Of a stretch of 64,000 nt of DNA, positions 23,584-33,769 are shown one piece after another (the stretch's first letter is position 1; each line of letters begins with the position of its first letter). Location: NCBI GenBank assembly GCA_024699855.1, contig JAMPIQ010000002.1, forward strand, positions 2,604,001-2,668,000. The letters run 5' to 3'. Both the position numbers and the translations under genes were made by a program. Source of the DNA: Aphelenchoides besseyi (taxonomy: Eukaryota > Nematoda > Chromadorea > Rhabditida > Aphelenchoididae). The notes under the pieces are model-generated. The model did not search any database. It saw only the letters and a program-made list of their open reading frames with translations, and was not told the DNA's origin.

Positions 23584-23933
23584 ATGAAAATCTTGCCATC
23601 AGTTCTTTTTTATATTGTGTTAATCTTAGCAGCCTTCAATGTTGAAGCCCGTCCAAAACCACAGGCCGATCAGTTCACGTATGTTTTTGTTTTCAATGTG
23701 ATCGTGATTCTTCTCTTTTGCAGTAGTGGCAGTATTTTGGCTCCTTGGGTAAGAGCAAAAGTCTAATGACAACAAATTTAACTGTTCTTTAGGGTGGTGA
23801 TTTAGGTAACAGTAGCGGTTGGCCATTTGGTCGACGTAGACGGTTCCGGACGCGTTATTACGGATTCCGAAGACGAAGAGTCGGAATGCGACGTTTTCAG
23901 ACGCCGTATTATTGGCCTTACTTTTACGGATAA
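23584..23933 (+). CDS. small secreted Arg/Tyr-rich peptide precursor
   Basis: Three exons (23584-23678, 23724-23748, 23793-23933) give a secreted protein of about 86 residues. The signal peptide is PSVLFYIVLILAAFNVEA. The mature region starts RPKPQADQF, continues SGSILAPWGGD and then becomes strongly basic (FGRRRRFRTRYYGFRRRR), ending RFQTPYYWPYFYG. The basic clusters could be processing sites or give the cationic character of an antimicrobial peptide. The FYG ending matches the C-termini of the peptide genes at 14.6 and 15.2 kb. The middle exon is only 25 bases long. Function not known; I do not place it in a named family. Confidence 0.62.
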
Positions 23934-23999
23934 TCAATTTTTATGACAAATCTTCATTATAGTCATTAGTTTCAAATACACAACAAACCATTGATTAAC

Positions 24000-24138
24000 A
24001 GCGTTTGGAAACGTCGTATTCAGAAGATCGCATCCGGTACCGTCTACGTGTTTACAGGCGGTGGAGGATATAGTCCGTGGAGTTCGTATTCGTCTAACGC
24101 GAATTATCGCTACAATAGTGCTCTTGGATTTTTGTAGA
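24000..24138 (+). pseudogene. possible relic of a second peptide gene
   Basis: Sequence directly downstream of the peptide gene remains open with Gly/Tyr/Ser-rich content (GGGGYSPWSSYSSNANYRYN) up to TAG at 24138. No signal peptide or start precedes it. It could be an alternative 3' exon of the 23584 gene or a decayed duplicate. Low confidence. Confidence 0.25.
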
Positions 24139-24533
24139 AGATTGGACCTTCTTGGTGTTGTTGTGATCTCCGGTTATTCAATGTAGTCACGTTAGATATT
24201 CAGATTTCTTTTGCAATTGTTATCATTTTCACATGTTTATTCGAAATAAACATAAAATGTTAGTTCGTAGAAAAATCAAAGTTGAATGAACACTATAGTT
24301 AGCACCCAAATCACGAGCAATCGGATTGCTCAGTTGGACTCCTGGAACCTAAAAACAACTTTTGTTATGAAAAGAAATTGACAGTTTAAAGCTATCAATT
24401 AGTTTGCAATAAAATCGGTCATTACTAAACCTGTCTACTTGTTTGCCAATAATCTTACATGTGAGAACAAGTGATCCTGTTGAATACAAGTTGCAATGAA
24501 ATTGTATGTCAAATCAAATATGTTCAATTAAAA

Positions 24534-25674
24534 ATGTTTGCGGCTGATAGTTTCAATCACATGCTCAGAAGTTTGAACACAAAAACATCAACGAACAAAA
24601 TGTACGGGAAATTGGCGCACAACTTGCTGGCCTACGACAGCTCAGTTGCTTTCTTCTGGGTGGTAATTTTGTCTTATAATCGTTGCTAGTTGGTTTACAA
24701 ACTCAGGTCTGGAAAATGAGGTCAATACCCATTTTAAGTGAAGTTGTAAGTTCAATTTAAGAATCTCAATTAGTGATTTTAGTCGAATCTTCAAAAAACT
24801 AAATCAGTGCGATGTGAAAAGCGACATTCCGAAGCGTCAATTAAACTTCAAAATGCACAGCAATCAAACGTTCGCTTTTACTTGTTTCTAAGCGAACACC
24901 GAGTATTCAAGAACCGTCGTTGTTTTTTCTGTGGAATCCCAATCGACAATCTAGACAAGTTTGTTGCTCATTTAAACGAAAATCATGCTGATGAGAAGTT
25001 TCATCAATGTCCATGATGTGTCTTGAAGTTTTGACAACAAAGACTGAAGCACAAACTTCATTTTGTGGATCATGTCGTGGAAATGCACTTGAAAAGAGTA
25101 AGAACATGATTCTATGAACTTTGTTTTGTATTTTCAGGTGAACAACGAGCTCTGTTGTTTATTTTGTAGTCTAAACTTCGGTCACTTGAGCAACCAACTG
25201 ACGGTCTATCGAGGATTCCTGCACACGATCTACGAATGCCGAAAACATCCAATTTGTTTGCTCTGTTTAAGTCGCTTCATTGAACAACCATCGAGACGGC
25301 AATTTTGAAGCTAATTGTCTTCATGAATCCCATTTCGCTCATCGACAAAAAGAACATAGTCAGATTTACAACCGGTTAGTGCGATTTCGAATTTTTGACT
25401 TTGCTTTTCAGATTCTTGTGTTCCAGATGCATGTTGGGATTCGCCTCCCAAATTGACTTCCAGCATCACGAATGCAGTACGACTTTGATGTTGTTGTAAC
25501 GTTCAGCGTCCAATTCCCAATCAAATCGCTTTTGACGATCACTTGGAGAACGACGATCCGGAGGAAACTGAAGACCATTACTACGTGCAGCCGCTTTCTG
25601 ATGACAAACGTTGGCCGCTTGTTCCTTCTGTTTCGGTGTTCAACGTGAAGCAAACAGAAAATAGATATCGATGA
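24534..25674 (+). pseudogene. degraded C2H2-type zinc-finger gene
   Basis: Exons can be followed from ATG 24534 (MFAADSFNHML) through joins near 24660/24708 and 24747/24782 into finger-like text: RCFFCGIPIDNLDKFVAHLNENH, then HQCP-stop-CVLKF-stop-QQRLKH. Both TGA codons fall inside the finger repeats. After a clean intron (about 25101-25138) come CCLFCSLNFGHL and CRKHPICLLCLSRF, then a frame change near 25300 and FLCSRCMLGFASQIDFQHHEC. A further frame change leads to an acidic tail (DDHLENDDPEETEDHYYV) ending at 25674. Two stops and two shifts show decay, unless the assembly has errors. The spacing C-x2-C with H-x3-5-H/C marks a DNA- or RNA-binding zinc-finger family. Confidence 0.6.
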
Positions 25675-25779
25675 GTTCACGGCAAATGACGCGGAAATCT
25701 TTCTCGCTAAATATTCTTGTTATTCCAATTCCTAATAAATCCAAATTGAATGACCAACGGCTTTTGAGTAAAGTAATAG

Positions 25780-26034
25780 GTTAAGGAGAAATTATCCCAA
25801 CAGCCACAGAATGCTAAACATGCGGCATTTTGTTTTACCCGAAAAGTTAATTTTCCTGGATTACCGGTTATCTTTAATTTTTGTTGTTAATATTGTCTTT
25901 AATTCAATGGAGCTGGAACGCGAGCAAATTTGACTACTACTCCACTACGAGTTATCCAGGAAACTAACATTTTGGATAAAACAAAATGCCACACGTTTGG
26001 CATTCTGTGGCTGTTCGGATAATTTCTCCTCAAC
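25780..26034. mobile_element. palindromic MITE of 255 bp
   Basis: The left arm (25780-25863) and right arm (25951-26034) are near-perfect reverse complements over about 84 bases. Both begin GTTRAGGAGAAATTATCC and include CAGCCACAGAATGC and a GGCATTTTGTTTTA block. The 87-base centre is AT-rich and non-coding. This is the classic structure of a miniature inverted-repeat transposable element. Each arm also contains a small inner inverted repeat around AATGC...GGCATT. The immediate flanks are AT-rich and a target-site duplication is not obvious. Confidence 0.85.
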
Positions 26035-26841
26035 ATATTAAAAAAGACGGAAACATACCGGGCTTAGAGTGACAGATCAAAAAACTGACTTGTTGTTGAT
26101 ACGCAGCTATAAGATAGCCGCCGACCAAAAATTCAAATGCGCATTTAATGCCGCTCCCCCATGGCAATGAAAGGCTTGTCTTCCAAGTCCTCGCCATCGT
26201 GCGGGTAGAAAATTTGCGCGAACAACTTGCTCGTTGTTTCGCGCAGGATTCATTGGACTGTGAGCTCAAACACTCGCTGGTGTCTCTATGTTTCTACCCC
26301 GAACACAACGGGAACCATAAGGAGCGGGCCCACGAAAACGGTTTTCACTCGCTCTTTGACCCCTTTTAGCTAACAGACTGACTGATGGGTCGCGGACATG
26401 GCGAGAAGTGAAAGGCCGCGTATTCTCTCGGTTGTTGAAAACACGTCTCTCTGCTTCTCTGGCTACGTTTCTTAACGAGCAGCGATCTTGTTGGAATTGA
26501 CTTGTTCTGGTGGATTATTGGCGACCACTATTTTGGTCGCTTGCTAAAATCTTTTGATCTTTTTGCTCTTACGTCTCTTCAGTTTTCAACTCTTTGATCG
26601 TTGGCTTTAAAAAAGAAAATTGAAAGAAAGTTATCGTGGAAACGCTTAATCTGTTATTGGAACAGTAGAACTCATGTTTCATAGGCTTTAAACCACTAGG
26701 TAAACAACAAATTTTGGTTAAGACCAAAACGGATGTCAAAGTCCACTTTGAGTGATAAGACGTGTGAATTCTCTCGTTTTAATCAATAGCTGAAAAGACG
26801 TTTTTCTCAATGGAAATGTCTATTGGCGTTCATTCTAACTA
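26035..26841. other. unassigned region with a GC-richer block
   Basis: No gene called. The part from 26140 to 26460 is noticeably richer in G and C than its surroundings and open on both strands (26148-26369 plus, 26269-26030 minus), but neither frame has recognisable content or splice sites. Confidence 0.3.
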
Positions 26842-27195
26842 ATGAGTTCTTTCCATTACTTTACTTTACTCACAATCTTTGGGCCGCTTTTGGTTTTTGG
26901 TGTGAAATGCTTTTGTGCCGGTCATCAAGTATGTCCTGACTCGACATTAGATAAGAGAACCGTCGTCGAATGTCCGCACACCTGTTCTTTGGCAACGATT
27001 GTTAGATTCGATGTACTCTATGTATTCCAATCCTGTCGATATTTCCATCAATCCAACGAGGACTTTTTTTCTGGAAATTTGTTTTATCGCTTCTGCAATG
27101 AGGTTCGTGTTGTGCTTTCATCCGTGTTGACATTAAGATTTCAGGATTATTGCAATAAAAGTTTAGAAGTTGAAGAAATAAAAAAAATGCGTTAA
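26842..27195 (+). CDS. secreted Ly6/three-finger-like Cys-rich protein
   Basis: Two exons (26842-27102 and 27145-27195, intron GTTCGT to TTTCAG). A signal peptide (TLLTIFGPLLVFGVKC) leads to a Cys-rich chain with CFCAGHQVCP, ECPHTC, QSCRYF and a C-terminal FCNEDYCN. The closing C-x4-CN signature is typical of Ly6/uPAR and other three-finger domains. About 104 residues; no GPI segment or second membrane helix is visible, so it is probably secreted. Named function unknown. The last exon and the 3' flank are present a second time at about 28.2 kb in broken form. Confidence 0.55.
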   Translation: MSSFHYFTLLTIFGPLLVFGVKCFCAGHQVCPDSTLDKRTVVECPHTCSLATIVRFDVLYVFQSCRYFHQSNEDFFSGNLFYRFCNEVRVVLSSVLTLRFQDYCNKSLEVEEIKKMR

Positions 27196-27260
27196 CTTTT
27201 CGATTCTCATCGAATGTCGTCTGACAACATTTCTTTCAAGTGCGTTACGATGCAAGTAAG
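27124..27260 (+). repeat. direct duplication, copy 1 (Ly6-like last exon and 3' flank)
   Basis: Begins TTGACATTAAGATTTCAG and continues through the last coding exon, the ATGCGTTAAC stop region and the 3' flank to TTACGATGCAAG. It aligns with 28195-28330 in the same orientation at clearly above-chance identity, with small indels. Confidence 0.7.
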
Positions 27261-27530
27261 CAGTAAAATGCTCTCGACGACATTTCAATTATCCTGATTA
27301 GAACTTGAATTTGCGTTCAAGCAAACAATAAATGAGCTCATGTGTTCGCAGAAAAGATCACAATTTAAGAGAGCGGTACTTTTTGTCGCTCTAAAAAGAT
27401 CATAGATGAACAGAAGATTCATGCAATCGTATTCGATGGCGACAATGCTTCCAATGCAATCAATTTCTGTCGACTGAAAATCATTGGATTGTAAGCAAAG
27501 TACACCAGTGAACGGCCACTTTTTGGGAAC

Positions 27531-27997
27531 GTGAGTTTTTTGCGCGTAGAGAACAAACCGAAAGTACCGTACGGCGCGAAAATGATTGTCTCTATTGCGC
27601 AAATGACTTTGATGGGAAAAGTAAACAAAAAATCAACATTTAATCGCGATGACCTGACAAAGTTATCCACATTCAAAAAGAGTATCAGTTATCACTGGGA
27701 AGTGCTGGGTAAGTCTGTTTGTCTGTCAAAACTTATGTTTTTGCAGGTTTGATGTCGTTCTTGCAATCAATGGTTCAAAAACACGACGGATTGCAAAAAC
27801 CCACGGAAGCCTATTACCTGCATTTGGCAATTCGTTCAAGCGTTCGATATGCAACAACCAGTTCTATGAATTATAGACTACTGATCGAACGCCATTGTTT
27901 GTTTCTTCACCATCTTCACTTTGTTAAATACTCTGAATTCAAGTTAGAGAACATTATTACTATGTTGATTTTTGAAATTAAGAATGTCTTCGCTTAG
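27531..27997 (+). CDS. hypothetical protein
   Basis: Two exons (27531-27709 and 27745-27997) joined by a 35-bp GTAAGT...TTTGCAG intron give about 143 residues. The first part is Lys-rich (KVNKKSTFNRDDL), the second has mixed hydrophobic content. I do not recognise it, it has no signal peptide, and the coding potential is only modest. It may be a fragment or a spurious frame. Confidence 0.22.
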
Positions 27998-28194
27998 CAA
28001 ATGTTGACAACCGGCCGACTTCTGAATTGTTCGAAACAATAAGACCGTTAAACAACTTGATTGCCTTCTCGAGGATGTTCGGTATTTCTTAATTTATCTC
28101 TGCTTTGTTTTTATCTGTACTTTTAACGACCACGAATGGAAATTGTTGCGAAAAGTTGCTGATAAACTGGACAAATAAAACACGTTCAAATTCA

Positions 28195-28330
28195 TGTTGA
28201 CATCAAGATTTCAGAATTACCGCAATCACAGTTTGGAAGCGAGAAATAAACGAAATGCATTAACTTTATTCGATTAAACACTATCGACTCTAATCGAGCG
28301 TCTTCTGGCAAGGGCCTTACGATGTAAGAG
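28195..28330 (+). pseudogene. direct duplication, copy 2: broken Ly6-like last exon
   Basis: TTGACATCAAGATTTCAG is followed by AATTACCGCAATCACAG, matching DYCNKS of the Ly6-like gene as NYRNHS, so the conserved cysteine is lost. A 2-base deletion then shifts the frame before the old stop. No upstream exon is present. The copy abuts the stop codon of the aspartic protease at 28317. Confidence 0.65.
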
Positions 28331-30216
28331 CCTTCGCGAATCCAATCTTGCCTTCTTTCACTTCGTAGATTTGACACCTAAAAAGTACGATTAGACACGA
28401 AACAACTTAAATTTGCATTCCATTGGCGGATCAGTGGATCTCCTAAAACAATTAATATGGTATGAATACAATTTCAAAATTTCTTACCCAAAATGTAGTC
28501 CGGATCTTAAAAGTTGAGTTGTTTACATTTGCAGACAAATACTTGTGGATAGTTTAGATGATTTCAAACACAAGATGCAAAACAAAGGTTTTTGAATACC
28601 AAACATCTCTGATTCACAGGCATTTGAATGCAAATGTAAAAACTACAAACCCTCGTAATCATCGGAATCATATCCTAAAAGAAAGTCATTCGGTTTTATT
28701 TTGCTGATAGTCAATTACCTAAAATACAAGTTCCCTCGAAGTCCAAAACCAAGTTCGATTGATCAATGGCGTATTCCTTTCCGCCGATCCAAATACTCCA
28801 GGTGAACTTGACGTCGCAATCAACAGTGTACAAATCGTAGTTAAAGTCATATTGAGCGTTCGTGGCATCAACCAACTCTTGAAGTGGGCCTGATGGGCCA
28901 ACAATAAGAGAAGTGCCGGTGTCAGAAATTGCGCTATAGCTTTTTTTTCCTTTCTTGCCATTGGTTCCGACAGCATCGATGTTGAACTCCCACCTTGAAA
29001 TACGATAATGAATAGAATATTTTTCTAATTGTTTCATTGTGTCTACGAACTTTTTGACAAAAGCCAAAGTTTGCAGTCAACAGTTAACCTTCCGTCCACA
29101 CCTACCATAACTCATGAGACAATGTGACGTACGTGACATCGCTCGAACAATGGTCAGTATCGACAGCGCCTAAACTTAAAATTGTTTTATTTCAATTCTA
29201 AAATAACTGCTGAACCATAGGTGATTTGCCCGCCGTTGTCCCCGGAAGAATCGCCGCCATCTGCCTTCAACCAGACTGTGAATATGGGTTGATCGACCAA
29301 TCCCAAATCAACGGCATGTTGGAAGACCTGCAAAGATCAGATTATTTTACTAAGAACGCTTATTACCGGTTGGACATCGTCAACACTAATCGATCGAAAA
29401 GCTAGTCCAAGAATTCCGTCAAATGGATCACCTTAAAATGCAATTGAGTAAATTGAACACATTTTTGATTAACCAGTGAAGAAATCTGCCAAATGAGTGG
29501 CTTGGCCGAATGTAGTTGTTGGAATAGAGAGTTGAGCTCCGCCTTTATCACCCAAAGCAACAGTGTCGGTGCCCAAGAATCCGGAAGCTGAGCCAGTTCC
29601 ATATTGAATGTCCCTAAAACAATAACCGTTGATTTATACAGAACCAAAAACACACCATCTACGACCGTCTTTTACATAAGTAGTCGACTTGGACGAATCA
29701 AAATGATGCTTTCCATCGCAAGGACCTTGGCGATTCGATGCCAATTTGCTGTTCTTGCATTGCTTATCCGGAATCCAAAGATTTGAGCTGCCTAAATTTC
29801 ATTCGATAAATAATTAGCTTCATTGGAATACCGGTATCAAGAATTACGTTGAACAATTGCTCTGGAGTACCAATGGTAATTTGACCAAGGTATTCTGCAT
29901 CGTCTACAAAATTGTTGTCGAGTGTTATGCACTAGAGTTGCAGTTTGAACTTACTGTAATCGTAGAATCTGAAATGACATTCGATTACAAACATCTGCGG
30001 GTTTGAAACTCACGGTTGACGAGCCACAGCATTCTTTTGACCAAACTGACGGTGGCGCATTCCCTGTTTTACACGTTTCAATATTCGGTACTCATCGAAC
30101 CTCTTCTCCTTGATCAATTTTTGGCTCAAAGTCTCTCGTTTGATGAGAGTCGTGTTGAAGCTAAGCGCAGCAATAAGTTGGGCCGCAGCCAGAAAAGCGA
30201 TAAGTTTCAGAATCAT
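28317..30216 (-). CDS. pepsin/cathepsin-type aspartic protease (A1 family)
   Basis: Endopeptidase, probably lysosomal, gut-luminal or secreted. From 30216: signal peptide LIAFLAAAQLIAALS, a propeptide rich in Lys/Arg (RETLSQKLIKEKRF), then NDAEYLGQITIGTP, the first catalytic motif VILDTGSSNLW, FDSSKSTTYV, YGTGSASGFLGTD, FDGILGLAF, the second catalytic motif AISDTGTSLIVGP, and finally YILGDPLIRQW and GKIGFAKAL. Both DTG motifs are intact, so activity is expected. Length about 400 residues, normal. The exons are very small; one (29958-29971) has only 14 bases (FYDY). The extra acidic insert YDSDDYE near the C-terminus is unusual. Start chosen at the Met before the hydrophobic core; an in-frame ATG at 30273 would add 19 residues. 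Confidence 0.93.
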
Positions 30217-30863
30217 GACTGAAACGAATTGAATCGGCCGACCGGAGTGCTCGTCTTTAAATAAGGCGGACAATTGGGTTGATAAGAAGTTAATTAACTT
30301 GGTCAGAGCTAAGGCAAAATGAATGGATTGTCCAATTTAACTACTGATAAGCGTGTAAGTCGGTGGCTACAGACTGCATACTTTTTCTGTGCTGCAATTT
30401 CATTACACGATTACTCTTAGTGTACGTCAAAGTCCAGCGATCAGAATTGGCGACAACGATAAGTTTTGTCTTGAACTCCAATTACTTCAAAAAGCATCTA
30501 ACTTTCATCATTCGACAAAAATTTAGATCAATTATTATTAATTTGGGCGTGTCATTGACGTCAATCAAGGGTTATGGGTCGTTTTGATTCGCTTTTACGA
30601 CTTAACCAGTTGGATAGTAGTGTATTCAAATCGCAGAGTTTAAGCCTACTCGTTTGAATGATCACTAACTGAAACGCGTCAAAATAACTCTTCTTTCTAT
30701 ATTTTACAAGCCAACAGTTAAATGCAACAGAATTAACGGTCGTAACAAACAGCAACGAACTTGTTCGAAAATTAATTTGCATAAAATAAAGAAGTTGAAA
30801 ACAAGTCGAAAGGTTTCTGGCATTCACCTTTTTTAGCGTTCGCTGAACAGTTTAAGCTTTGAG
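30217..30863. other. divergent intergenic region
   Basis: Lies between the minus-strand protease and the plus-strand RING gene and probably contains both promoters. No open frame worth calling. Confidence 0.4.
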
Positions 30864-31841
30864 ATGCCAACTGCTCCGCCGTTTGTTCGTTGTGGAATCT
30901 GTTTGGAAACATTTTCAACTGCCGATGCATCGCCGTTGGCTTGTGGTCATCGATTTTGCAGCGGTTGTTTGACTCTTTGTCAGCAGCTTGTCACATGTCC
31001 GATGGTCGGTTGTATTGCTCCACGAAATCCCGAAGTGTTGGTGGATGAAATGGACCAAGAAGAGGATGCCGCTAACGAATTGGGCGAACGAATGAATCGA
31101 ATTGGTTTGGGTCGTTTGCCGGCGATGTTGCAGTTGGAGGAACGGCAACGTTGTGAGGGTCGTCGTGGTCGTTTTCAATGTGTGAACGCTGCTCGAATGA
31201 CGCTTCTTGATTGTCGTCATCTTGTTTGCTTCGACTGTCTATCCAAATCGGTACTTGCAGCAACGGCGACTCGTGAGTTTGAACAATGAAATCAAAAAAG
31301 ACGATATGCAGACGAACGCCCACGTTGTCCACTTCCGCGTTGTACCAATCGATTAACAAAAAGCGAACTGAAAAGAATTTCCGAACGAGTTCACACGATT
31401 CACGACACTTGTGTTCGATTGATGGACGTTGCTATTGATGCGGGAAACGAACCAAAACCACTTGTAAGTTCGGACTTAAACGTTACTTGTATTTCTTCAG
31501 GCAAAAGATGAAATCCGGGTGTTCTGTTCGGTCTACAATTCAGATCAGGCCACGCGAGCCATCACGCTTCCAAAGAACTGCACTATCGGTATGTTTGTCT
31601 TTCAACATTCGAATAGCTCGCTTTAGGTGATATGATTAGTGCACTATTTCAAATTCAACGGGTTGATCGCAATCGAAATGCCGCAACCGCCAGCGTTTTT
31701 ATTCGTCTATCTTCTGAATCAGCAAAAGCTCGTTACGAGCTGTTGAATCCGAAAGTGGTTGGCAAGAAACTGCTTCGAGAAGCGAACATCAACGACAAAG
31801 CACATTTGGTTCTCGACCTGAACAACGAGATTCCGAAATAG
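30864..31841 (+). CDS. double-RING-finger protein (putative E3 ubiquitin ligase)
   Basis: Exons 30864-31272, 31312-31463, 31501-31588 and 31627-31841 encode about 287 residues. The N-terminus holds a C3HC4 RING: CGICLETF, CGHRFCSGCL, CPMVGC. A second, looser RING-like array follows (RFQCVNAARM, DCRHLVCFDCL, then RPRCPLPRC after the first intron), so the protein carries two zinc-binding modules separated by an acidic linker. The C-terminal part (EIRVFCSVYNSD... ISALFQIQRV... LVLDLNNEIPK) could be a ubiquitin-like or adaptor fold but I do not recognise it. RING proteins usually pass ubiquitin from an E2 to a substrate; the substrate is unknown. Confidence 0.72.
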
Positions 31842-31894
31842 TTTCAAACAATTTGGCGATTGAAGAAACTTTATTTTATTACCGGTAAAACAAA

Positions 31895-32948
31895 TCAACC
31901 TGATGGCTTAGTGGTTTCTGTTGTTGATGTCGATTCAGTTGGCTGAGAACCTAAATAAGCTGAAAGGTCGATGACTTTGTCTGGAAGCGCCAAAGTGTTC
32001 CACATCGCTTTTCCCAGTTCGTCTTCTGGTGGCAACCCGAGGAAACTCAGATCGGAATGGCTCATCGATTGGAAATCGTGGAGAAGTTGTCGGAAATAAG
32101 CCGTGTGTTTGTCGAAGTTCTGATCGGCAATCTCATACATTTCCTCGAAAATGTTCCACAGAACCGCTGATTCCAATCTTAAGCAACACAAATTTAAAGA
32201 ACAATAAGAACATAAGCTCACGGTTGAAGTTTCACTTTTGGCTTTCGAATAATCGCCGCCTCAGCGAGGTAGTTGTAAAGGTTTGCATAGGAGATGGATT
32301 GGTCTTCTTGACATGCTGGAGAGAAGACGTCGTCTGAAGCTCGATGCTGAAACCACAAAATGAAATTGATAGAAAAAGTAAACTGACTTCTTTTTGTGTT
32401 GGATTCTCCAAAGCAAAACTCTTGAGTGCTTCTTTCAATCGTTCCGAATTTGCCGTTCGACATTTTCGTTTGTTGTTCACTTGTCCGATGATCGAAACGA
32501 GCTTTTGCAAAGCAGCTGAAGAGCTTGATTCCAGATCTCGACATGATTGTGTTGGGTTAAATTGATCGAGTCGAAATCGAGTGTTTTCAGCTTCAAAAAT
32601 CACGTCTTTCATTTGATTCAGCAAGAGCATTACGTCTTCCACGGAAGTATTAGCAAAGACGTTGATGAAAGTTCGAACTCCCTCTTCGGTGCACGACGAA
32701 TTTCGAGTTCGAGCAAAAAGGGCGGCCAAATCCTCGGTCTTCCAATCCGGCGCTAACTCGTTGCATTTCTCGTCAACCAATTGATCCAAAGCATCCAGAC
32801 GATGAAGATACGCTTGTTCGTACGGATCAACTGTTTGACGTTCATCGACAGCTTCCATCGACATCTCTTCGTCGTTTTGCTGTGTAAAGGTACTCGGTCC
32901 GGCAATTTCATTGTCCAAAGAATCGACGACATTTGAAGAACGTTTCAT
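31895..32948 (-). CDS. hypothetical acidic protein
   Basis: Three exons from 32948: a long first exon (MKRSSNVVDSLDNEIAG ... LENPTQKE), a middle exon with HRASDDVFSPACQEDQ and RKPKVKLQP, and a last exon ending ETTKPSG with stop at 31895. About 300 residues, strongly acidic and helix-rich, with no signal peptide or membrane segment. It looks like an intracellular structural or regulatory protein. The family is not recognised. It runs tail-to-tail with the RING gene with a 53-base gap, so the 3' ends may overlap. Confidence 0.6.
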
Positions 32949-33171
32949 TTTGACAAGTAAATTTAGCAACCGGGAAACACAGCAAGCAACGAGATCTTCT
33001 TTGGCCTTCTGCTGTCAAACATTCCAACAGATGCAGAGAGCTTGACAATCTTCGACAAGATCAAATCTGTGGATAAACAACTAGAGGAGCAGAAAGTGAA
33101 TTGCGAATGAAAATATCAATGGTGGTTTCGATTTTGTGTTCGGAGCACAAACAAGTAAAATCGGCGATGTG

Positions 33172-33426
33172 CTAACTATTGAAATTACGACTCGCAAGAG
33201 CATCATCAGAGACAGATGACGATTCGCCGCAACGTCGGCTCGACTCATCTGATGGTGAGTTTGTCTGATCGTACGTGGAGTTTGAATTGCTGGAAAAATG
33301 ATAATCGTATAGGCAAATCAAACAAATGATATGGTCACCTGAAATAGAATCGGAATTCCGAATCATTTCCAAGTTCTTACAACTATTGGACATGCACAGT
33401 AAACATTCTGAGAGGTTTTCAGAGGA
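33172..33426 (-). CDS. small Cys/Ser-rich hypothetical protein (partial model)
   Basis: Read from about 33426: SSENLSECLLCMSNSC, a 45-bp intron, then DHIICLICLYDYH and a Ser/Asp-rich tail to TAG at 33172. The C-x2-C pairs followed by His could bind zinc. No convincing start codon lies immediately upstream, so a first exon is missing from the model. Unknown family; low confidence. Confidence 0.3.
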   Translation of the reverse strand, partial: SSENLSECLLCMSNSCKNLEMIRNSDSISGDHIICLICLYDYHFSSNSNSTYDQTNSPSDESSRRCGESSSVSDDALASRNFNS

Positions 33427-33769
33427 CTAAAAACAAACCACGAAGCCCTGTTAGAACAAGCTCTTTAGGTTGATGATCTCGACTGCACCTGAAGTGTCCA
33501 GAAAGCAACTGACGCTCGTAGAACATCGAATCAAATACATTGGTCATTTTCCCAAAAGAACTAATTTTGAACTTTTAGTTTGTAGTTCAACTGACATCCA
33601 CCTGTTTTTGAGACAATCGGACAATCACGTGACATACAAGTTGTTTATCCACAATTTTTTACAACAATAAAATAAGTGTATCAGCAAATTTAAGTAGACC
33701 AGGACTCCAATTCGTCTTCACTTTGATCCTAAAACAACTTTTCATACGCATTGTTATATAATTACCGTC
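33427..33769. other. intergenic region
   Basis: Nothing supported. A plus-strand frame at 33470-33670 has no recognisable content. Confidence 0.35.

Noticed and set aside
23820..24060. Inverted repeat between the peptide gene and its 3' flank (ACGTAGACGGT-CCGGA-GCG)
   Set aside because: Only about 21 bases match; could be chance in Arg-rich coding text.
26148..26369. Open frame in a GC-richer block
   Set aside because: Open on both strands and without splice signals or motifs; composition effect is sufficient.
27531..27876. PDZ-like reading of the hypothetical gene
   Set aside because: Requires the wrong splice phase; the canonical phase yields unrelated text.
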